A DNA stretch of 27,840 nucleotides from a virus, in the IMG/VR virus record IMGVR_UViG_3300034019_000299, positions 1 through 27,840 of that record, one strand, 5' to 3'. How positions within the stretch are numbered: position 1 is the stretch's first letter; each line of letters starts with the position of its first letter. A program made the translations under genes and the position numbers. Shown here piece after piece: positions 20,675 to 27,840 of this stretch. A model generated the notes under the pieces. It did not search any database and was not told the DNA's origin. It saw only the letters and a program-made list of their open reading frames with translations.

Positions 20675-20886
20675 GGCTCCTCCATCGGGCAGTAGCAGGT
20701 GACCATCGTTGCCTCAATGGCTGAGACCAGAAAGACGCCGCCATCGACCTTGTCGACGCATAGTTTCTCACCGCTTGGCAGTTCATAGACGCGCTTGCCA
20801 TCGCGCAGGGTCAACGTCACGCCAGAATGCGTGCTACCGTCCCCGCAGGTGACGGTGAGATTCATGGCGATCAACCGATCCTTCAT
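20671..20886 (-). CDS. 71-residue small tail protein
   Basis: Starts at ATG 20886 (ATGA overlap with the upstream gene); an internal ATG seven codons on is an alternative. Reads MNLTVTCGDGSTHSGVTLTL, then RDGKRVYELPSGEKLCVDKV and ends CYCPMEEP. Beta-rich with four Cys; its tail CYCPMEEP could hold a metal. It sits between an L-like gene and the J-like gene, a place where lambda-type phages hold small tip proteins. Not otherwise recognised. Confidence 0.6.
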   Translation of the reverse strand: MKDRLIAMNLTVTCGDGSTHSGVTLTLRDGKRVYELPSGEKLCVDKVDGGVFLVSAIEATMVTCYCPMEEP

Positions 20887-21383
20887 CGCCCCGTGAACCT
20901 ACCGATCAAATCCGATGAGACCTTGCGGCTCGGGATCTGCGCTTTGAGTTTGTCGATCGCAGGGTTGACCGTCCACGAGACTGTCGTGTCGTTCAGGCTT
21001 GCCGATTGAATGCTGCCGATGTATCGGCTGACGATCTGCGCGCTTGTGGCATCGAAAGAATCTTCGCCTGGATCTTGAATCACCAGCGATGCGATCACAA
21101 GCGTGTCACCATTGATGGCCGCATCAGTCAGATCGACCACATCACCCACCGCTGCCAACACGATCGACAGGTCGTTGACCGATCCGGCATCGGTTGACCC
21201 AAAACCGCTCACGTCGAACGCCAGATAGCTGTAGGTTCCCGCCACGTCGGTGTCGATCGTCAACGGCTGCGCTACTTGATAGAAGTTCTGCCATTGCCGT
21301 GTCGGTGCTCGCAGGCCGCCAGACATGACGTTGGCCCGATCGGCGTAATACTCAAGAAAGCACATGATGTCGTAGTAGCCCAT
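20883..21383 (-). CDS. minor tail protein, distal-tail/L-like position
   Basis: A 166-residue protein: MGYYDIMCFLEYYADRANVM at the start, then VAQPLTIDTDVAGTYSYLAF and a C-terminal half ending AIDKLKAQIPSRKVSSDLIG. The gene follows the tape measure gene directly (1-nt overlap), the location of distal tail or lambda gpL-like proteins. Beta-rich sequence fits this, but no family is certain. A DUF1833-like relationship is possible. Confidence 0.6.
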   Translation of the reverse strand: MGYYDIMCFLEYYADRANVMSGGLRAPTRQWQNFYQVAQPLTIDTDVAGTYSYLAFDVSGFGSTDAGSVNDLSIVLAAVGDVVDLTDAAINGDTLVIASLVIQDPGEDSFDATSAQIVSRYIGSIQSASLNDTTVSWTVNPAIDKLKAQIPSRKVSSDLIGRFTGR

Positions 21384-23131
21384 CAGGCCAGCCCCACTGC
21401 TCGACGTGTGCCCATGTCGTTGCGCAGCATGGCAAGCGTCTGATTCACGCCGGCCTGCACAGCGCGGCTCATGTCTTGTGTGGTGACGTAGTTGGTGCCA
21501 TTCATCTGTGTGACCGGGCCGGTTTGAATGCTGACCCGAGCCGAGCTGGGCATCACCACGCCGCCCTCTGCAAACCGCGGGATAGCAGAAGCGCCACGAC
21601 GGCCAGCCATCCAGTTGGCTGCAAAGCCGCCGGCTTTCGACTGCGGCACGATGTACTCAGGCTCTCCGCCTTCGCCCACGAGCGCCATCGTCGGGCCGTT
21701 CACCACGCCACCATCAGCAAACCGCGGCAAGCTCACGCCAGGAAAGAATGGGATCTGTGGCAGCTGCAACACGGCCAGCGCGCGGTTGGCTGCAGCGATC
21801 AGCTGGTTGATGCCGCCGATGGCGCCGTTAATCGCGTTTTCAATGCCGCCGATGACGCCGTTCACAATGCCACGGATAACGCCAGCAGCTGCCTCGAATG
21901 GCCGCGACAGCATCCCGCCAAGCGTCTGGAACAGCTGGCCGATGCCTTGGGCCATGGCGCTCAGGCTGCGGGTGATTGGATCAATGAAGATCGACTTAAA
22001 GCCCTGCGCCGCTGATTGAAGAATCTCGCCAATCACCCTGAATGCCGCGCCGATCTGATCACGGAAGGCATAGATCGCCACGCCTGCGGCCACTAGCAGG
22101 GCAATCCAGCCAACCGGGCCGGTGAACACAGCCGCAAGAATTGGCAGCAGGCCGCTGAGCGCACCGCCGATAGCAGTGATCACAGGAATCACCGCGCCGA
22201 TTGCGGATCCGATCGTCGTGAAAATGGCACCACCTGCAAACACACCGGCCAAGGCACCACCGATCGAGATGATCGCGCTGATCGCTGGTGCCAACAACAC
22301 GAACGCTGCAGTCAGCGCGCCAACCGCGAAGATGATGCCTTGAAGCGGAGCCGGCAAACCGCTGAACCATTGCGCAAGACCCGCGATGCCTTGGGCCAGT
22401 TGTGTGATGAATGGCAGCAGAGCGGTAATCGCTTGATTGAATGGGCCGGCCACTGATCGAGCGATGCCGTTCAGCGCATCATTGAACTTGTCAGCCGCCT
22501 GCGCCATCTCGGTGTCGATCGTTGACGCGTATTGCCCGAGAGCGCCGCGGCCCTGGTTGAGCATGGGAATCAGGTTGGCCCCAGATCTGCCGAATAGTTC
22601 CATGGCCAGCGCTGTCTTCTGCGCGCCATCGGGCATCTTTGAGAACTTGTCTGCAACATCGAGCATGATCGCGTCCATGCTTCGCACCTTGCCCGCCGCA
22701 TCAGTTGAACTGATGCCAATCGAACGCAGTGCTTCGTTCGCCTTCGACGCTGGGTCGACGATGCCTTTGGCCAGTTTGCCCATCGCTTTGGCGACTTCTT
22801 CAATACTGCTGCCACTGTCCTTCGCCGCTGCGCCAAACTTGCTCAGGATCGGCACCGCGACGCCCGTGCGTTGGCTGAGATCGTTCAGGTTGTCGGCCGC
22901 ATCAATCGCGCGCTTGCCTAGCGCCGCGATGCCTGCAATGCCTGCTGCAGGCACCAGCGCACCTAACGCGTTAGTCAGTCCGCCGGCCACGCCCTTGATC
23001 CGCCCTAGCGCACCGCCTGTTTCATTGGCTTGCCGTTCAGTGTTGCCAAGCGCTTTGTTCAGGCTGTTGATCTCGCCCAGTCCGTCAACGCTGGCCTTGA
23101 CCCGGACGGCCGCATCCATGTTCAGCGCCAT
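21383..23131 (-). CDS. tail tape measure protein
   Basis: A 582-residue protein that sets tail length. The N-terminal part is helical and Ala-rich. The conserved TMP core runs about 80-200: LNDLSQRTGVAVPILSKFGA, then SIEEVAKAMGKLAKGI and ALAMELFGRSGANLIPMLNQ. Residues about 265-356 form an unusually long hydrophobic, Gly/Ala-rich stretch, the membrane-active region of tape measures. A further helix pair leads to a Gly-rich C-terminus (FADGGVVNGPTMALVGEGGE). By the usual 0.15 nm per residue it implies a tail of roughly 90 nm. Start ATG 23131 has a good ribosome site (AAGGGGG) and follows the frameshift chaperone gene directly. Confidence 0.9.
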   Translation of the reverse strand: MALNMDAAVRVKASVDGLGEINSLNKALGNTERQANETGGALGRIKGVAGGLTNALGALVPAAGIAGIAALGKRAIDAADNLNDLSQRTGVAVPILSKFGAAAKDSGSSIEEVAKAMGKLAKGIVDPASKANEALRSIGISSTDAAGKVRSMDAIMLDVADKFSKMPDGAQKTALAMELFGRSGANLIPMLNQGRGALGQYASTIDTEMAQAADKFNDALNGIARSVAGPFNQAITALLPFITQLAQGIAGLAQWFSGLPAPLQGIIFAVGALTAAFVLLAPAISAIISIGGALAGVFAGGAIFTTIGSAIGAVIPVITAIGGALSGLLPILAAVFTGPVGWIALLVAAGVAIYAFRDQIGAAFRVIGEILQSAAQGFKSIFIDPITRSLSAMAQGIGQLFQTLGGMLSRPFEAAAGVIRGIVNGVIGGIENAINGAIGGINQLIAAANRALAVLQLPQIPFFPGVSLPRFADGGVVNGPTMALVGEGGEPEYIVPQSKAGGFAANWMAGRRGASAIPRFAEGGVVMPSSARVSIQTGPVTQMNGTNYVTTQDMSRAVQAGVNQTLAMLRNDMGTRRAVGLA

Positions 23132-23832
23132 TTATTTGGCCCCCTTCTGCGCAGCCATCAGCACCTCGCCCTCAATCACCTGGATGTCCTCCAGCATGGC
23201 GGCGGGGTCCTCTGCTCCATACAGTCTAAACGCTAGATCCAGCGCAAGGTAATCAAGCCCGATCACCCCGGTCGGCCCGCTTCGCCATTGCGTCTGGCAC
23301 CTCAGGAACATCTGCACAGCAGGCCATGCCTCCGGTTCAACCTCAAAGTGCTCCGGCTCTGGTGGCAGATTGAGATCAATGCCGAAGGCTGCAGCGTCGT
23401 CAGCGGTGTTGTCAATGACGCCACCCTTGATCCAGTATCGCGCAGCCTCGGTCAGTTTTTTAGTTTCTTGCCGGCGACGCTTTCAAAGTACGCCTCAATG
23501 ATCGAACCGGCCAGGCCGGGGATGTTGAGCAGCTGAGCTTTGCTGGTGGCGCTGAATGGCACCTCCTCACCCTCGTCATCAACGACCCCGGTCCAGCCGG
23601 CTAGGACTTCATCAGCAATCGAGATGTCTGAGATGTCGCTCTCGAATGCTTCGCCCTTTTGCGCCGCCCTCAGTCGGTCCTGCACCTCTGTCTGGATCTC
23701 GTTGATCCTTGACTGCGGCAGCCGCTTGAACTCCGCATCAAAGGTCTGCTTCTCGTATTTGCCGCCATCGGTCGGCACCTTGAAAGGCACCGGCCATGAG
23801 TAGGTGGCGGATTGCTTGAGAACGAATGCCAT
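23132..23832 (-). CDS. tail assembly chaperone, -1 frameshift product (gpGT type)
   Basis: A 233-residue fusion made by -1 slippage at A AAA AAC (23461-23455). The first 126 residues are the upstream chaperone. After the slip the next codon is CTG (23455-23453), and 107 residues follow without a stop. The second part opens LTEAARYWIKGGVIDNTADD and reaches QTQWRSGPTGVIGLDYLALD, the DUF1799 motif of phage tail proteins. In lambda, gpG and gpGT bind the tape measure protein during tail assembly. Read on its own, the second part has no credible start: the visible one is a GTG at 23317, mid-domain. Hence the frameshift. Confidence 0.85.
23452..23832 (-). CDS. tail assembly chaperone, unshifted product (gpG type)
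   Basis: A 126-residue protein of the phage tail assembly chaperone family. Marker segments are YSWPVPFKVPTDGGKYEKQT near the start, FDAEFKRLPQSRINEIQ in the middle, VLAGWTGVVDDEGEEVPFSA, and the end LLNIPGLAGSIIEAYFES then GKKLKN. The 'KN-stop' at the end is built by the slippery codons AAA AAC TGA. The gene lies 7 nt after the tail tube gene and before the tape measure gene, exactly as in lambda-like phages. Confidence 0.88.
   Translation of the reverse strand: MAFVLKQSATYSWPVPFKVPTDGGKYEKQTFDAEFKRLPQSRINEIQTEVQDRLRAAQKGEAFESDISDISIADEVLAGWTGVVDDEGEEVPFSATSKAQLLNIPGLAGSIIEAYFESVAGKKLKN
23455..23461 (-). other. programmed -1 ribosomal frameshift site A AAA AAC
   Basis: The coding strand reads CTA AAA AAC TGA at the end of the chaperone gene. 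The heptamer A AAA AAC (plus strand gtttttt) has the X XXY YYZ form with the zero frame on AAA AAC. The stop codon follows at once, which usually helps slippage. The -1 frame continues into the DUF1799 part. Confidence 0.85.
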
Positions 23833-23839
23833 GCAGCGA

Positions 23840-25003
23840 TCAGGTGAAGACCAGAATCATCTCATCATTGCCGGTGCTGCCCGGAACTGCAACCACTGGG
23901 ATCGACAGCATGTGGATGCCGTCCTGATCTTCGTAGCTCACATCACCGATGTCGATCGTCGAACTGGTGAGCGTGACGATGTTGCCGGCCGTCTGGCCAT
24001 GCTTCAGCGTGAGATTGCCAAGCGATGAATCAGACAGCGCGGCCGTGAAGTAATCCTTGCTGGCGATCGTAGGCGCCTCGAGCACGACAGTGCCGGTGAC
24101 GGCGCGGTTGGTGATCAGCACCTCTTTGGAGCAGCCCACCAGTTCGCGATAGGTCACCTCGTTGCCCATGTCAAGTTCGACCGACTGCAGGCAGCCGGCG
24201 TAGCTCAGCAGCTGGAAGTTGGTTGTGTTGCCGTTCTTGAAGATGACCGGTACCGCCTGGTTGCTGTAGGTAGCAGCAGGGGCGGCCGTATCGGTGGGAG
24301 CGTTGTAGATCCCGGTCATCGTGAACTCGAGAGTCGGGATCTCGCCAACTTGACCATTGATCGTGAAGGTGCCGCGGCAGCCGGTGACCTTGTGCAGCAC
24401 ACCGTCGATGTTGTAGTAGATGCTCACGCTGCTGAACGTGTCACTGACTGGCTTGTAAGCCACGTTGGCGGCGATGCTGTAGACGCTGGTGTTGTCGGGC
24501 GTGAATGTAGCAGTGGTCTTCTGAACGGTTGCAACCTTGGTGCTGCCGACATAATCGGTGATGATGCCGCTCGATCCGCTGCCAGTGCCGCTGGTGATCG
24601 AAATCACCATGCCGTTGTAGATGTCGTCCGTTGCGCTTGCGCCAGCAGCGAGCGTGATGCTGCCAGCCGAGCCGGCCTGTGCAGTGCCGGTGACTGCTGC
24701 GGCTGTCGTGGTCGCGCTGAATCCGCAGGCCTGGATCACCCGACCGAATGCGGGCGCCGTGCCAGCGCTGCCGCTGCCCGCCATCTCAACCTGGAACGTG
24801 ACCTCGACGCGGGTGTTGGCCAGCAGCTGTTGCGATGCGCCAAGGTACGGGCGGATCAGCTCGCGATCAACGGTATCGCTCTGAAGTGGCGTGATCTCAA
24901 GCTCACGCACCAGGATCGCATCAGTGCCGGCCGGGCTGCTGTCGGTTCCGTAGGAAGCCTCAGTTTTGGCCAGGATCAGGCGCTTACGGCTCAGAAGCGG
25001 CAT
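23840..25003 (-). CDS. major tail (tube) protein
   Basis: A 387-residue protein. N-terminal RKRLILAKTEASYGTDSSPA and the ITPLQSDTVDRELIRPYLGA segment fit siphovirus tube proteins. A region of about 75 residues (104-178), with GSAGSITLAAGASATDDIYN, then GMVISITSGTGSGSSGIITD and YVGSTKVATVQK, looks like an inserted surface domain. This 'YNGM.I.I..GTGSG....I.DY.G.TKVATV' unit is recalled from many phage structural proteins. The rest returns to tube-like strands (GTFTINGQVGEIPTLEF). A moderate ribosome site (AGG) precedes ATG 25003. It lies between the tail terminator and the chaperone genes, as expected. Confidence 0.85.
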   Translation of the reverse strand: MPLLSRKRLILAKTEASYGTDSSPAGTDAILVRELEITPLQSDTVDRELIRPYLGASQQLLANTRVEVTFQVEMAGSGSAGTAPAFGRVIQACGFSATTTAAAVTGTAQAGSAGSITLAAGASATDDIYNGMVISITSGTGSGSSGIITDYVGSTKVATVQKTTATFTPDNTSVYSIAANVAYKPVSDTFSSVSIYYNIDGVLHKVTGCRGTFTINGQVGEIPTLEFTMTGIYNAPTDTAAPAATYSNQAVPVIFKNGNTTNFQLLSYAGCLQSVELDMGNEVTYRELVGCSKEVLITNRAVTGTVVLEAPTIASKDYFTAALSDSSLGNLTLKHGQTAGNIVTLTSSTIDIGDVSYEDQDGIHMLSIPVVAVPGSTGNDEMILVFT

Positions 25004-25038
25004 CGGTCAATACCTGATAATCAACACCATCCTAGCCA

Positions 25039-25467
25039 CTATGCCGTGGCTAGATTCGTGACGCTGGTGCGATAGCGAACCAGGTAGTCGCAGCCGATCA
25101 CGCCAGCAGGTTGATCAGCCTCTACCAGTTCAAAGTTGACGCCCTGCGGTTGCACGTCGATCGCATAGCCGCCCAGCGTTAGGTCAGCCATCAGCTTGGC
25201 GTGCAGGCTTTCAACGATCGGATCAGCGATCTGATCCGGCACATTGCCACGCACGATCACCGCGATGCGCACCGTCATTGACCAGTCCAGCGTCGGCAGG
25301 CTGGTGTTCTGTTCGGCCGTGTCATTGATCGGCTCGATCACCAGCGCCGGGCTTTCACCCCTGCTGAGCGGTTCCACCCTGCTGCGATAGATGCGCGTGC
25401 TGACGCCGGTGGTGCCAACCAGCGCCGAAGCAATAGCGGCCAGGATTGACTCGCGACGGGTGGTCAT
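25039..25467 (-). CDS. tail terminator / minor tail protein U-like
   Basis: A 142-residue protein reading MTTRRESILAAIASALVGTT, then TRIYRSRVEPLSRGESPALV and a middle with VRIAVIVRGNVPDQIADPIV. The end is DQPAGVIGCDYLVRYRTSVT. This pattern (N-terminal helix, (I/V)YRSR.EP..R.E.PAL and a C-terminal Y-x-V-x-YRT strand) is that of tail terminator proteins of the lambda gpU class. These end tail polymerisation and join it to the head. Gene order (before the tube gene) agrees. Confidence 0.78.
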   Translation of the reverse strand: MTTRRESILAAIASALVGTTGVSTRIYRSRVEPLSRGESPALVIEPINDTAEQNTSLPTLDWSMTVRIAVIVRGNVPDQIADPIVESLHAKLMADLTLGGYAIDVQPQGVNFELVEADQPAGVIGCDYLVRYRTSVTNLATA

Positions 25468-25793
25468 GTGTCGCAGCAGACGGTCATCGTGATGCTACGA
25501 CCGGCGCCGCTGGCGGTCACATCCAACCGCAGATAACGCACCGCGTAACCGTGAAAGGTGTGAATGTAGTTGCCCGCATCCTTTGTCTTTGCCTCGTCCA
25601 TGTTGGCCCAGTCAGTGCCATTCATGGAACCCTGCAGGTGGTAGGTGATCTGGCCGCCGGTGATCTTGTCGAACGTCGTGATCACGGTGCCATCACACTC
25701 GATCGAAGCGCTCGAGCCAGTCGTGCCGGTGATCGCGGCAAACGTGTGGATGTTCTGCGGACGATCCGCGTTGCCGCCGACGATGGTGCTCAT
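25464..25793 (-). CDS. small beta-rich head or tail protein
   Basis: A 109-residue protein with MSTIVGGNADRPQNIHTFAA at the start, then ITYHLQGSMNGTDWANMDEA and FHGYAVRYLRLDVTASGAGR, ending SITMTVCCDT. The strand order 'LQ.S.(D/N)...W..(M/V)' then '(V)RYLRL.V' resembles the discoidin-like or decoration-type sandwich of the protein at 26068-26457. The two may share a fold. It lies between two head-completion-type genes. ATGA overlaps link it to both neighbours. Function uncertain. Confidence 0.6.
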   Translation of the reverse strand: MSTIVGGNADRPQNIHTFAAITGTTGSSASIECDGTVITTFDKITGGQITYHLQGSMNGTDWANMDEAKTKDAGNYIHTFHGYAVRYLRLDVTASGAGRSITMTVCCDT

Positions 25794-26068
25794 GTCTTTT
25801 GAAGCCCGAGTTGAACGATCTTGCCGTCATCCATCAGCATGACCTCGCGCACGGTGTAGGCCACAGCATCAACTGTGATTGAGCTGCCGCGGGTCAGCGT
25901 ACCGAAGTCAGAAGCCTTGGCGGTCAATGTGTAGTCGGTGCTGAGCACCATGCCATTAGCCAGCACTTGGCTCGGCATGTCCAGGATGCCAAGGGCAGTA
26001 ACGGCGCCAGCTGTGCAACTGACGCCGAAGTCTGCCAGGAAGATTCCGAGATCCTCCGTCAGCGCCAT
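25790..26068 (-). CDS. head-tail joining protein, gpFII-like
   Basis: A 92-residue protein: LTEDLGIFLADFGVSCTAGA, then LGILDMPSQVLANGMVLSTD and a C-terminal half with GSSITVDAVAYTVREVMLMD. The 'FL.DFGV..TAG...A.GILD.P' opening followed by a strand-rich C-terminus matches the lambda FII-like head-tail joining family. It would bridge the capsid connector and the tail. It starts by sharing one base with the previous stop and ends in an ATGA overlap. Confidence 0.75.
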   Translation of the reverse strand: MALTEDLGIFLADFGVSCTAGAVTALGILDMPSQVLANGMVLSTDYTLTAKASDFGTLTRGSSITVDAVAYTVREVMLMDDGKIVQLGLQKT

Positions 26069-26457
26069 CAGCTGTACTTCTTAGAGCCGAGAGCAACCAC
26101 CGAAACAGCGCCGGTGCCGGTGCCGCCGGTGACGGTGAAGAGCACGCGAACATAACGACGCAGGTCGTTGCTGTTCAGGTAGATCTTCTCCTGGAAGGCG
26201 GTGTTAGCAGCAGCAGCGGTGAAGCCGCCGCCAGTCACGTCAACGAAGTCACCGCTGGTGGTCGTGTTGCTGTGCTGAATCTTGGCGGTCAGGGTGACGC
26301 CAGAACCGGCAGCAGCGGCGTCGATGATGAAGGCAACGTCGCCTTCATAATCCAGCAGATCAACGTTGGCGGGGGTGCCAGCGCCGGTCGATCCGACAAC
26401 TGCGTTGTTGTGAACTTCGAGCAGATCCGTTTTGGACCCGAGATTGTGGATGGTCAT
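26068..26457 (-). CDS. putative head decoration/cement-type protein
   Basis: A 129-residue protein opening MTIHNLGSKTDLLEVHNNAV. The body reads DVAFIIDAAAAGSGVTLTAK, IQHSNTTTSGDFVDV, and DLRRYVRVLFTVTGGTGTGA. The strand pattern (LTAKIQHS then RRYVRVxFTV) resembles small cement proteins of the Bbp16 type, though I cannot confirm it. A strong ribosome site (GGAGGG, 7 nt before the ATG) suggests high expression, in keeping with a structural protein. It lies two genes after the capsid gene. Confidence 0.6.
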   Translation of the reverse strand: MTIHNLGSKTDLLEVHNNAVVGSTGAGTPANVDLLDYEGDVAFIIDAAAAGSGVTLTAKIQHSNTTTSGDFVDVTGGGFTAAAANTAFQEKIYLNSNDLRRYVRVLFTVTGGTGTGAVSVVALGSKKYS

Positions 26458-26660
26458 GACTTAGCCCTCCGTCTGGGGGTTGTTGGTTTACGGGTCGGTT
26501 CAGGCAAATCCTGAACCACATCGGCCACCTCTGCGATGGCCTCCACAGCTTTGCCAATACCGATCAGGAACTTGGCGTCAGAGGGGGATGCCTCAAGGAC
26601 ATCCCCGATTCTGGCCACCTGCCCTGCCAGCATTGTTTGCCGTAGGACCTTGATCAACAT
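26454..26660 (-). CDS. 68-residue protein next to the capsid gene
   Basis: Reads MLIKVLRQTMLAGQVARIGD, then VLEASPSDAKFLIGIGKAVE, with a basic, Pro-rich tail (PTRKPTTPRRRAKS). A small SH3-like or strand-rich N-terminus with a 'G..V..GD(V)(L)E.S..DA..LI..GKA' pattern is common in short proteins behind HK97-type capsid genes. The pattern resembles the 'DA..LI..GKA' region of DUF7302-like proteins; function unknown. It starts 2 nt after the capsid stop. Confidence 0.65.
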   Translation of the reverse strand: MLIKVLRQTMLAGQVARIGDVLEASPSDAKFLIGIGKAVEAIAEVADVVQDLPEPTRKPTTPRRRAKS

Positions 26661-26662
26661 GA

Positions 26663-27840
26663 TCAGAGGGTGTCGTTGCCGCGGCTGAAGGATTCAGGAT
26701 GGCGAACGGCGATGTCCACGTCCTGCATGGCGACCACGCGCACAGTGCCGGAAGTGCTGTGGGTGTAGGGGTCAACCATCAGATCCAGGCCGGAGAAGTA
26801 GCCGATGATCAGGTCAGCGAAGTTGCCGAACCACAGATCGCCGGACTCAACCTGATTGGAGAGCACGCCGCGGTAGCCATTGACCTCGTTGCCTTCCATC
26901 ACGAACAGGCCGGAGCCGGTGTCTTTGGCCTTGGTCTTCAGACCGCCGCGCATGGCAGCGTTCATCAGGTAGACAGGGCTGCCGAGCAGTGCGTTAGCAG
27001 TTGCCACGTCGCTCTCGAGCGCCACAACCTCAGCGAAGGTGGGGATTGCAGCGGCGAAGTTCTCGGTGCCGATGCCGGTGGTCAGCTTCAGGCCGAGGGG
27101 TTCGCTGTTGCTGCCGGTGCCATAAAGGCCAGCAGCGTCGATCTTGAGCGCAAGCACGCGAGCCAGGTCGTTGCGGACCATGTTCTCCACGTCGATGCTG
27201 GACTGCAGCATCAGGCGGCGGCTGTAGTCGGTGTAGGCAGCAACCGTTTTGGGGGTCAGGCTGACCTGATCCACGGTCTGCTGGCTCTCGGTGGGCGAGC
27301 CGCTCTCAGCCACCCAATAAGCGGTGGCGGCACCGGACTGGCGGGGAATGGCAACGTTGCCGGTCAGGCCGGTCAGCACGGTGGCGCCAGCTTGATCGAG
27401 AGCGGAAGCATTGCGCAGCAGGTCGATGAAGCTGCCGGCGTCCAGTTCGGTGGCGACGAGGTTACCGCCAGCGGTGGCAGCGCCCACGTTCAGGTCACGG
27501 CGCAGCACATCCTGGGGGATGGTGATGCCGCGTGACTGACGGCCGAGTTTGGCCGCAGCAGCCTCGGAGGCTTCGATCTCGAAGGCAGCAGCCTCGCGGG
27601 CCGAGCGATCGGTTGGGTTAGCAAGGAAGTTGATGGCGCGCAGGAAAGAGAAGCTGCGGCTCTCCTTCTCGCTAAGGCCAAGGTCGGCGGCCTGCATGGT
27701 CACGGTCTCCTGGTGAATGTTGAGCTTGTCGAGCACAGCAGCGCGAGCCTCGTCGATTGAACGACCAGACTCAACCAGCTGCCGGCCCAGGTCTGCCATG
27801 CCGTGCTTGTCGCACAGGGCAGTGATGTCCGAGATGCGGG
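26663..27840 (-). CDS. HK97-fold major capsid protein, 5' end beyond the window
   Basis: At least 392 residues are visible and the frame stays open to the right edge. Residues before ATG 27799 read RISDITALCDKHG and continue into MADLGRQLVESGRSIDEARA. This is a linker seen between ClpP/S49-like prohead proteases and the capsid domain in fused protease-capsid genes. The capsid part has a helical delta-like region (about 1-80 from 27799), then GGNLVATELDAGSFIDLLRN, AIPRQSGAATAYWVAESGSP and LGLKLTTGIGTENFAA. These are HK97-type landmarks. The ATG at 27799 is therefore probably internal. The fusion is an inference that needs the neighbouring sequence. Confidence 0.9.
   Translation of the reverse strand, partial: RISDITALCDKHGMADLGRQLVESGRSIDEARAAVLDKLNIHQETVTMQAADLGLSEKESRSFSFLRAINFLANPTDRSAREAAAFEIEASEAAAAKLGRQSRGITIPQDVLRRDLNVGAATAGGNLVATELDAGSFIDLLRNASALDQAGATVLTGLTGNVAIPRQSGAATAYWVAESGSPTESQQTVDQVSLTPKTVAAYTDYSRRLMLQSSIDVENMVRNDLARVLALKIDAAGLYGTGSNSEPLGLKLTTGIGTENFAAAIPTFAEVVALESDVATANALLGSPVYLMNAAMRGGLKTKAKDTGSGLFVMEGNEVNGYRGVLSNQVESGDLWFGNFADLIIGYFSGLDLMVDPYTHSTSGTVRVVAMQDVDIAVRHPESFSRGNDTL

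Noticed and set aside
22437-23252. A 271-codon plus-strand frame opposite the tape measure gene
   Set aside because: Composition is dominated by Ser, Ala and Pro with no domain pattern. It is the antisense of a convincing tape measure protein and the frameshift region.
23132-23317. A stand-alone 61-residue gene with a GTG start
   Set aside because: The start falls in the middle of the DUF1799 domain and the frame extends upstream to an A AAA AAC slippery site, so it is the tail of a frameshift product.
24350-25075. A 241-codon plus-strand frame opposite the major tail protein
   Set aside because: Antisense shadow, rich in Ala, Asp and Val with scattered Cys. The tube protein on the other strand is coherent.
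26699-27535. A 278-codon plus-strand frame opposite the capsid gene
   Set aside because: His/Val/Gly-rich low-information sequence lying antisense to a clear HK97-type capsid protein.
1-27840. tRNA genes, rRNA or CRISPR arrays
   Set aside because: No cloverleaf-like sequence, conserved rRNA segment or regular repeat-spacer pattern was noticed by eye on either strand; a tRNAscan-SE run would be needed to be certain for tRNAs.

Overview
The window reads as part of a tailed-phage genome (phage contig or prophage) with siphovirus architecture. Base composition is GC-rich and genes are packed with almost no gaps, most overlapping by 1, 4 or 8 nt. The likely host is a picocyanobacterium of the Synechococcus/Cyanobium type. 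That rests on family resemblance recalled from memory: an M15A-type endolysin domain, small proteins of the 'LSPxAQAVL' and 'PKPPSLKEQAL' type, and a 45-residue basic protein resembling ones in cyanophages. No sequence search was possible, and no integrase or CI-type repressor is visible, so lifestyle is undecided.

Layout. (1) About 1-4873, minus strand: a DNA-transaction module read leftward. It holds a ParB-like 'DGQHR' protein, a SNF2-type helicase fused to a beta-class DNA methyltransferase, a second SF2 helicase with a zinc finger, a VRR-NUC nuclease, and the start of another gene at the left edge. (2) 4874-5012: divergent control region with a perfect inverted repeat. (3) 5013-7072, plus strand: a recombination set with a RecE-like PD-(D/E)XK exonuclease, a RecT-like annealing protein, a small HTH protein and a candidate ssDNA-binding protein. 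(4) 7054-12142: an array of over twenty very small genes, mostly plus strand and translationally chained, interrupted by minus-strand genes at 7054-7269 and 10719-11205 (the latter including an HNH endonuclease). Two sigma70-like promoters and palindromes in the divergent gaps suggest local control. The array ends in a strong hairpin at 12136-12162, followed by a NUMOD4/HNH homing-type endonuclease gene. (5) 12534-27840, minus strand: the late module, transcribed leftward from beyond the right edge. In transcription order: major capsid protein (5' end off-window, probably a protease-capsid fusion), head completion and decoration proteins, tail terminator, major tail protein, tail assembly chaperones with a classic -1 frameshift site, tape measure protein, tail tip proteins, a J-like tip/hub protein, two tandem paralogous tail proteins, three fibre-type proteins, a fibre-assembly-like protein, and a lysis cassette (two small membrane proteins and a GH24+M15 endolysin).

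Most notable: an A AAA AAC slippery site joining two tail chaperone frames; the helicase-methyltransferase fusion between a ParB-like gene and a second helicase; a membrane-anchored HTH microprotein with its own promoter; SSB-like acidic/Phe C-termini on two recombination genes; and one inverted repeat in each divergent gap of the early region.
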